This document shows, piece by piece, positions 58,917 through 64,000 of a DNA stretch of 64,000 bases (its first letter is position 1; the number at the start of each line of letters is the position of its first letter). The notes under the pieces were generated by a model. That model was not told the origin of the DNA. It searched no databases and was given only the letters and a program-made list of their open reading frames with translations. A program made the position numbers and the translations under genes. The stretch comes from Roseovarius sp. (lineage in GTDB: Bacteria; Pseudomonadota; Alphaproteobacteria; Rhodobacterales; Rhodobacteraceae). Location of the stretch: assembly GCF_027019125.1 (NCBI RefSeq), contig NZ_JALUXE010000032.1:1-64000 (forward strand), read 5' to 3'.

Positions 58917-60095
58917 ATGTTTCCCGAGCGGTTTGCGAACCTACCGGCCTATGCGTTTCCGCGCCTGCGGACCCTGCTTGATGCACATGCACCGGGCGGC
59001 GAGGTCGTGCATATGACAATTGGCGAGCCGAAACACGCGTTCCCGCGCTGGATCGTTGATGTCATTGCAGAAAATGCCGATGGATTCGGATCCTATCCGG
59101 TCAACGAGGGCATGCCCGCGCTGTTGCAGGCGGCAAGCGACTGGGTGGGGCGGCGCTATGGTGTGACGCTCGATCCCGGCAGCCGGATCATGGCGCTGAA
59201 TGGCACGCGCGAGGGGCTGTACAACGCGATGATGGCGCTCAGCCCCGAGACCAAGGGCGGCAAGCGCCCCGTCGTGCTGGCCCCGAACCCGTTTTATCAG
59301 GTCTATATGGTGGCGGCGCTGAGCGTGGGGGCAGAACCGATTTTCCTCAATGCGACCCATGACACCGGGCATTTGCCGGATTTCGCGGCGCTGTCCGAAG
59401 AGGTTTTGAACCGGGTCACGGTGGCCTATCTCTGCTCGCCCGCCAATCCGCAGGGCACGGTGGCAAGCCGGGCGTATTGGACCGATCTGATCCGGCTGGC
59501 GGAGCGGTATGATTTCCGAATTTTCGCCGATGAATGCTATGCCGAAATCTACCGCGACACGCCGCCGGTGGGTATTCTGGAGGTCGCGCAGGAGATGGGC
59601 GCGGACCCCGAGCGGATCGTGGCCTTTCACAGCCTGTCGAAGCGGTCGAACCTGCCGGGGCTGCGCTCTGGCTTTGTCGCCTCTGGCCCCAAGAACATCG
59701 CGCAGATGAAACAGCTGCGCAATTATGCGGGATCGCCCCTGCCGATGCCGTTGCAGCATGCGGCGGCGCGACTCTGGGCGGATGAGGCGCATGTGATCGA
59801 AAACCGCCGTCTCTATGGCGAGAAATACGAGATTGCCGATGAAATTCTGGGCAATCTGCCCGGCTATCGCAGCCCGGAGGCCGGGTTCTTCCTGTGGCTG
59901 CCGGTCGAGGATGGCGAGGCGGCGACGCTGCGGCTCTGGCAGGAAACCGGCGTTCGGGTGCTGCCGGGGGCCTATCTGAGCCAGGAGGCGGGGGGCGTTA
60001 ACCCCGGCCAGGGCTATATCCGGGTCGCGATGGTGGCCCCCAAGGACGAGATGGCGGATGGATTGAGACGGCTGCGCGCCTGTCTCTATGAATGA
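58917..60095 (+). CDS. Class I/II pyridoxal-phosphate aminotransferase (DapC-like)
   Basis: 392 residues, fold type I: ALNGTREGLYNAMM, CSPANPQGTV, ADECYAEIYRD and the PLP-Lys in HSLSKRSNLPGLRSGF. The pattern is close to alphaproteobacterial N-succinyldiaminopimelate aminotransferases, and dapF lies nearby, which agrees. ATG at 58917 follows GAGG; a TTG at 58902 is rejected. Confidence 0.85.
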   Translation: MFPERFANLPAYAFPRLRTLLDAHAPGGEVVHMTIGEPKHAFPRWIVDVIAENADGFGSYPVNEGMPALLQAASDWVGRRYGVTLDPGSRIMALNGTREGLYNAMMALSPETKGGKRPVVLAPNPFYQVYMVAALSVGAEPIFLNATHDTGHLPDFAALSEEVLNRVTVAYLCSPANPQGTVASRAYWTDLIRLAERYDFRIFADECYAEIYRDTPPVGILEVAQEMGADPERIVAFHSLSKRSNLPGLRSGFVASGPKNIAQMKQLRNYAGSPLPMPLQHAAARLWADEAHVIENRRLYGEKYEIADEILGNLPGYRSPEAGFFLWLPVEDGEAATLRLWQETGVRVLPGAYLSQEAGGVNPGQGYIRVAMVAPKDEMADGLRRLRACLYE

Positions 60096-60113
60096 TTTAG
60101 GACGAGGGACGAG

Positions 60114-63071
60114 ATGGCATATCAGACGCGCGGGCGCGACCCCTTGCTGGACAGCAACATGGCTGAGGCAATCGAGAAACGCGGCAAGGAATTGCTGGGC
60201 CTCGTGCTGATGGCGGTGGCGCTGATGGCGGCGGCGATGGTGGTCTCTTATACCCCCGACGATCCAAGCTGGATGTCGGCGACGGATGCGCCGGTGCAGA
60301 ACTGGATGGGGCGGCTGGGCGCGTCGGTCGCCGCGCCGCTGTTCATGATCATCGGCTGGGGGTCCTGGGGCTTTGCCATCGTTGCCGGGGCTTGGGGCGC
60401 GCGGCTGGCGCTGCACTGGGGCGAGGAGCGGGCCATGGGGCGGCTCATTTTCGCGCCGATCTGGCTGGCGGTTCTGTCGCTTTATGCCGCGTCGCTGACG
60501 CCGGGGGCAGAGTGGGCGCAGACCCATAGTTTTGGTCTGGGTGGTCTCTTTGGCGATACGGTTTTGGGGGCGATGCTGGGTATCTTGCCGGTGGGCGCGA
60601 GTGTGGGGCTCAAGCTCTTGTCGCTGGGCTTGGGTGTGGGCGTGCTGGTGATGGGGGCCTTTGTGCTGGGCTTCACGCGGGTGGAATTGCACCGGGTGGG
60701 CCGCTTCCTGCTGGTGGGGATGATCCTGAGCTATGCCACGGTGATGAAGGCCATGGGCCGGGGGGCTGGCGGTGCGGCACAGGCCGGGCAGGCCATGCAG
60801 GCGATGATGGCCGAGCGGCGCGCACGCCGGGGTGAGGCGGCTGTGGCGCGGGCGGCTGCGCCGCTGCGGGCCGAACCTGCGCTGGAGGGCGCGCGGGTGC
60901 GCCGGTCCGAGAGCATGCCCCTTGTGGCCGAGCGGTCCGCGCCGGTCGCGCCCAAGGCCGCGCAGCCAGTGGAAAAACCGGGCGGATTGCTGGCACGGAT
61001 GCCGATGCTGATGCGCAAGCCCGATGTCATGCCCGAGCCGGAACTGGTCGAGCCCGCGACCTATGAGGGCGAGGCCGAGATGCCCGGCGATGATCGCATC
61101 CGGGCCAAGATTTCCGATGTGATCAAGGCGCGGGTGCGCCAGAGCCCGGCGGTGCGCATCGAGTCGGTGGCCCCGCTGACCAAGGGCCGTGGCCGTGGCC
61201 CCGATCCGCTGATCCTGAACACAGCGCCGCGCGGGGTGTTGCCCCCCGAGCCGCCCCTGACGGCGCGTCATGCGAGCCAGACACCGCTGCGGGCCGAGCC
61301 GCCGTTGCGCATGAACGCACCCGCAAGCATGGCCGCCCCGATGGTGGATTTGACCGAGGACGACGATTTTGATGCGATGATCGAGTCGTTCGGGCAGGAT
61401 GAGGCGCCCGAGTTGGCCGCACCTGCGCCGCGGATTCCCGTGCCGGAGCCGCGCAAGGTGGTGCAGCACGCGCCGCGCAAGCCCATGCAGCCGTCTTCGC
61501 GGGCCATGGCCGAGGCGCAGCCGACACTGAAGTTCGATAGCCCGGCACAGCCGGTGTATGAATTGCCGCCGCTCAGCCTGTTGGCGGACCCCGAGCAGAT
61601 TCAGCGCCATCATCTGAGCGACGAGTCGCTGGAAGAGAATGCGCGGATGCTGGAAAACGTGCTCGACGATTACGGTGTGAAGGGCGAGATCGTAAGCGTG
61701 CGCCCAGGCCCCGTGGTCACGATGTACGAACTGGAGCCGGCACCGGGCCTCAAGGCAAGCCGGGTGATCGGCCTGGCGGATGACATTGCGCGGTCGATGT
61801 CGGCGCTGAGCGCGCGGGTGTCCACGGTGCCGGGGCGGTCGGTCATTGGCATCGAATTGCCCAATGACAACCGCGAGATGGTGGGCTTTCGCGAAATCCT
61901 GTCGAGCCGGGCCTATGGCGATGGCAATCAGAAGCTGCCGCTTGCGCTTGGCAAGGACATTGGCGGCGATCCGATTGTGGCCAACCTCGCGAAGATGCCG
62001 CACCTGCTCATTGCCGGCACCACCGGCTCGGGCAAATCGGTGGCGATCAACACGATGATCCTGAGCCTGCTCTACAAGCTGACGCCCGAGGAATGCCGGT
62101 TGATCATGATCGACCCCAAGATGCTGGAACTGAGCGTCTATGACGGGATTCCGCATCTGTTGTCCCCCGTGGTGACCGACCCGAAAAAGGCGGTGGTCGC
62201 GCTCAAATGGGTGGTGGCCGAGATGGAGGACCGCTATCGCAAGATGTCCAAGATGGGCGTGCGCAACATTGACGGCTACAACGGTCGGGTCGATGAGGCG
62301 CTCAAGAAAGGCGAGATGTTCAGCCGGACGGTGCAGACCGGGTTTGACGACGACACCGGCGAGCCGGTCTTCGAGACCGAGGAATTCGCGCCCGAGAAGA
62401 TGCCCTATATCGTCGTGATCGTCGACGAGATGGCCGACCTGATGATGGTCGCGGGCAAGGAGATCGAGGCCTGTATTCAGCGTCTGGCACAGATGGCGCG
62501 GGCGAGCGGTATTCACCTCATCATGGCGACGCAGCGCCCGTCGGTCGATGTGATCACCGGCACGATCAAGGCGAATTTCCCGACGCGGATTTCGTTTCAG
62601 GTGACATCGAAAATCGACAGCCGCACCATTCTGGGCGAGATGGGGGCCGAGCAGCTCCTGGGTATGGGCGACATGCTCTATATGGCCGGGGGCGGCAAGA
62701 TCACGCGCTGCCATGGCCCGTTTGTGAGCGATGAAGAGGTGGAGGAGGTGGTCAATCACCTCAAGGCCTATGGCCCGCCGACCTATGTGGGATCGGTGCT
62801 GCAAGGCCCCGATGAGGACAAGGCCGAGAGCATTGATGCGGTGCTGGGGCTCTCGTCGGGGAGCGGGGCAGAGGGTGACGACCTGCTCTATGATCAGGCG
62901 GTGGCGATCGTGATCAAGGATCGCAAGTGTTCCACCTCTTATATCCAGCGGAAACTGGCGATTGGCTATAACAAGGCCGCGCGCCTGGTCGAGCAGATGG
63001 AGGATGAGGGGGTGGTCAGCGCCTCGAACCACGTCGGCAAGCGCGAGGTGCTGGTTCCGGAGCCGCAATAG
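60114..63071 (+). CDS. ftsK: DNA translocase FtsK
   Basis: 985 residues: four membrane helices (about 25-210), a Pro/Ala-rich linker (about 220-500), then the motor with Walker A GTTGSGKS (near residue 636), Walker [13 protein letters not shown], and a C-terminal gamma winged helix ([20 protein letters not shown]). It moves DNA at the septum for chromosome dimer resolution and helps divisome assembly. Confidence 0.96.
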   Translation: MAYQTRGRDPLLDSNMAEAIEKRGKELLGLVLMAVALMAAAMVVSYTPDDPSWMSATDAPVQNWMGRLGASVAAPLFMIIGWGSWGFAIVAGAWGARLALHWGEERAMGRLIFAPIWLAVLSLYAASLTPGAEWAQTHSFGLGGLFGDTVLGAMLGILPVGASVGLKLLSLGLGVGVLVMGAFVLGFTRVELHRVGRFLLVGMILSYATVMKAMGRGAGGAAQAGQAMQAMMAERRARRGEAAVARAAAPLRAEPALEGARVRRSESMPLVAERSAPVAPKAAQPVEKPGGLLARMPMLMRKPDVMPEPELVEPATYEGEAEMPGDDRIRAKISDVIKARVRQSPAVRIESVAPLTKGRGRGPDPLILNTAPRGVLPPEPPLTARHASQTPLRAEPPLRMNAPASMAAPMVDLTEDDDFDAMIESFGQDEAPELAAPAPRIPVPEPRKVVQHAPRKPMQPSSRAMAEAQPTLKFDSPAQPVYELPPLSLLADPEQIQRHHLSDESLEENARMLENVLDDYGVKGEIVSVRPGPVVTMYELEPAPGLKASRVIGLADDIARSMSALSARVSTVPGRSVIGIELPNDNREMVGFREILSSRAYGDGNQKLPLALGKDIGGDPIVANLAKMPHLLIAGTTGSGKSVAINTMILSLLYKLTPEECRLIMIDPKMLELSVYDGIPHLLSPVVTDPKKAVVALKWVVAEMEDRYRKMSKMGVRNIDGYNGRVDEALKKGEMFSRTVQTGFDDDTGEPVFETEEFAPEKMPYIVVIVDEMADLMMVAGKEIEACIQRLAQMARASGIHLIMATQRPSVDVITGTIKANFPTRISFQVTSKIDSRTILGEMGAEQLLGMGDMLYMAGGGKITRCHGPFVSDEEVEEVVNHLKAYGPPTYVGSVLQGPDEDKAESIDAVLGLSSGSGAEGDDLLYDQAVAIVIKDRKCSTSYIQRKLAIGYNKAARLVEQMEDEGVVSASNHVGKREVLVPEPQ

Positions 63072-63103
63072 GCGGCGGCAGGTCGCTCAGCCACGAAAAA
63101 TTT

Positions 63104-63141
63104 ACGCCCCGCGCAGGTGCAATCCCGCGCGGGGCGTCTTA
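63104..63141 (+). terminator. Terminator after ftsK
   Basis: ACGCCCCGCGC and GCGCGGGGCGT form a perfect 11-bp stem, followed by TCTTAT. Confidence 0.8.
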
Positions 63142-63151
63142 TCTGAAGGGT

Positions 63152-63757
63152 ATGAACACGATGCGTTTTCTCATGGTCCCCGCTCTTTGGGCGGCGATGG
63201 CCCTCCCGGCGGCGGCGGAAAAGCTTTCGTTGCGGGAAATTTCCAGCTATCTCAACGATCTGCGCACGGCCCAAGGCGCGTTTACCCAGATCAACGAGGA
63301 TGGAACGATCAGCACGGGGCGGATTCTGATCAAGCGCCCCGGTCGGGTGCGGTTCGAATATGACCCGCCCGAAGAAGCGCTGGTTGTGGCCGATGGCGAT
63401 ACGGTGGGCGTCATTGATCCGCGGTCGAATGACGGGCCGGTGGGTTATCCGCTCAACCGCACACCGCTCAAGATCATCCTTGCGCGCAATGTGGATCTCA
63501 CGCGCGAGCGGATGGTGGTGGGGCACGCGAGCGACGGCACCTCGACCACGGTGCGCGCGCAGGACCCGGCCAACCCCGAATATGGCAGCATTGACCTTGT
63601 CTTTACCGGCAGCCCGGTCGAATTGCGCCAATGGGTGATCCATGACGGCAGCGGTAGCCAGACCACGGTGGTTCTGGGTGATATGCAGCGGGATGTGCGG
63701 CTCAATGACGAGAGTTTCGTCATTCCCGGCAAGGATCGAATGCGGATAGACCGCTGA
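63152..63757 (+). CDS. lolA: Outer-membrane lipoprotein carrier protein LolA
   Basis: 201 residues: signal peptide (1 to about 23, ending AAA) and the LolA fold with LRTAQGAFTQINEDG and RPGRVRFEYDPPEEALVVAD. It carries lipoproteins across the periplasm from LolCDE to the outer membrane. It is usually next to ftsK in Rhodobacterales. Confidence 0.92.
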   Translation: MNTMRFLMVPALWAAMALPAAAEKLSLREISSYLNDLRTAQGAFTQINEDGTISTGRILIKRPGRVRFEYDPPEEALVVADGDTVGVIDPRSNDGPVGYPLNRTPLKIILARNVDLTRERMVVGHASDGTSTTVRAQDPANPEYGSIDLVFTGSPVELRQWVIHDGSGSQTTVVLGDMQRDVRLNDESFVIPGKDRMRIDR

Positions 63758-63774
63758 GCCCGCAAGGCGGGCTC
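63756..63774. terminator. Terminator between convergent lolA and transglycosylase gene
   Basis: GAGCCCGC-AAG-GCGGGCTC, a perfect 8-bp stem that begins within the lolA stop codon. Confidence 0.7.
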
Positions 63775-63782
63775 TGCCTTGC

Positions 63783-64000
63783 TCAGATCAGGCCACGGCC
63801 AAGGGAACAGGTGCCAAGCTGCGCGCGGTAGGTCTGTGACCGCACTTCGACACTGTCGGCGACGCGCAGCAGCCACGGCTTGCTGTTGTAGCTGCCGCGG
63901 GCAAAGCCGGTGCGACCGTCGTGATAGGCAAGATACTGGTTGCGCGCATCCGTGAGCGGGATGCCGAGGCTCTGATTGGATTTCGCCATATACCAGCCCA
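63783..64000 (-). CDS. C-terminal part of a lytic transglycosylase (SLT domain), cut by the window edge
   Basis: The frame is open through the window end. It reads WYMAKSNQSLGIPLTDA, then LAYHDGRTGFARGSYNSKPW and ends CSLGRGLI. The AYHDGRTGF segment with the preceding GWY is the usual end of small SLT-domain lipoproteins in this family, which cleave peptidoglycan. The catalytic Glu and N-terminus are outside the window. Confidence 0.75.
   Translation of the reverse strand, partial: GWYMAKSNQSLGIPLTDARNQYLAYHDGRTGFARGSYNSKPWLLRVADSVEVRSQTYRAQLGTCSLGRGLI

Noticed and set aside
58941..63068. A 1375-codon open frame on the minus strand
   Set aside because: It is antisense to the aminotransferase and ftsK. 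Such long antisense frames are normal in high-G+C codon usage; the composition (His, Arg, Gln, Pro-rich) is not protein-like.

Overview
The window looks like a chromosomal segment of a marine alphaproteobacterium of the Rhodobacteraceae (Roseobacter group). The evidence is the mostly high G+C content, the aerobic-type cobalamin genes, two GcvT-fused dimethylglycine-dehydrogenase-like proteins, a protocatechuate branch with a TTT transporter, and a PhyR-NepR-EcfG general stress response locus. Species assignment is not possible from the sequence alone.

Layout. 1-5.4 kb: an A+T-richer stretch with a holdfast-anchor-like (hfaA-hfaB-hfaD order) secretion/amyloid cluster, a small acidic protein and a decayed IS3-family element. 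5.5-10.7 kb: cobH-cobL-cobI-(cbiG-cobJ)-cobM, whose upstream operon partner seems to have been cut off at the junction with the A+T-rich segment. 11.1-19.6 kb: a XRE-cupin regulator, LysE exporter, GFA-type protein, two FAD/GcvT demethylating dehydrogenases, an MDR-type oxidoreductase and a homocysteine methyltransferase, which together look like a methylamine/betaine C1 module. 20.3-30.7 kb (minus strand): an almost fully overlapping operon tctCBA-aroE-quiC-pcaCHG-BKACE-pcaD-pcaB for shikimate/dehydroshikimate uptake and conversion to 3-oxoadipate and probably onward, with a divergent TetR gene. 31.6-42.9 kb: a general stress response island with phyR / nepR-ecfG-histidine kinase and seven further envelope or stress genes. 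At least nine sites match the EcfG promoter GGAAC-N16/17-CGTT.

43.08-56.47 kb: an integrative mobilizable element inserted in the 3' end of tRNA-Lys(TTT). It is bounded by a 19-bp direct repeat and ends with its tyrosine integrase. It carries a ColE1-like mobilization module in which two complete genes (mbeB-like and mbeD-like) are nested in another frame inside the relaxase gene. It also carries a minus-strand cargo of a DNA methyltransferase, a BglII/BstYI-like nuclease, a ParB-like protein, an SNF2-type helicase, a DUF3883 nuclease, a DGQHR protein and an unknown protein. This cargo is the best candidate here for an undescribed defence system.

56.6-64 kb: core chromosome with dapF-mtaB, an aminotransferase, ftsK, lolA and the 3' end of a lytic transglycosylase gene. 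No CRISPR array or rRNA gene was seen.
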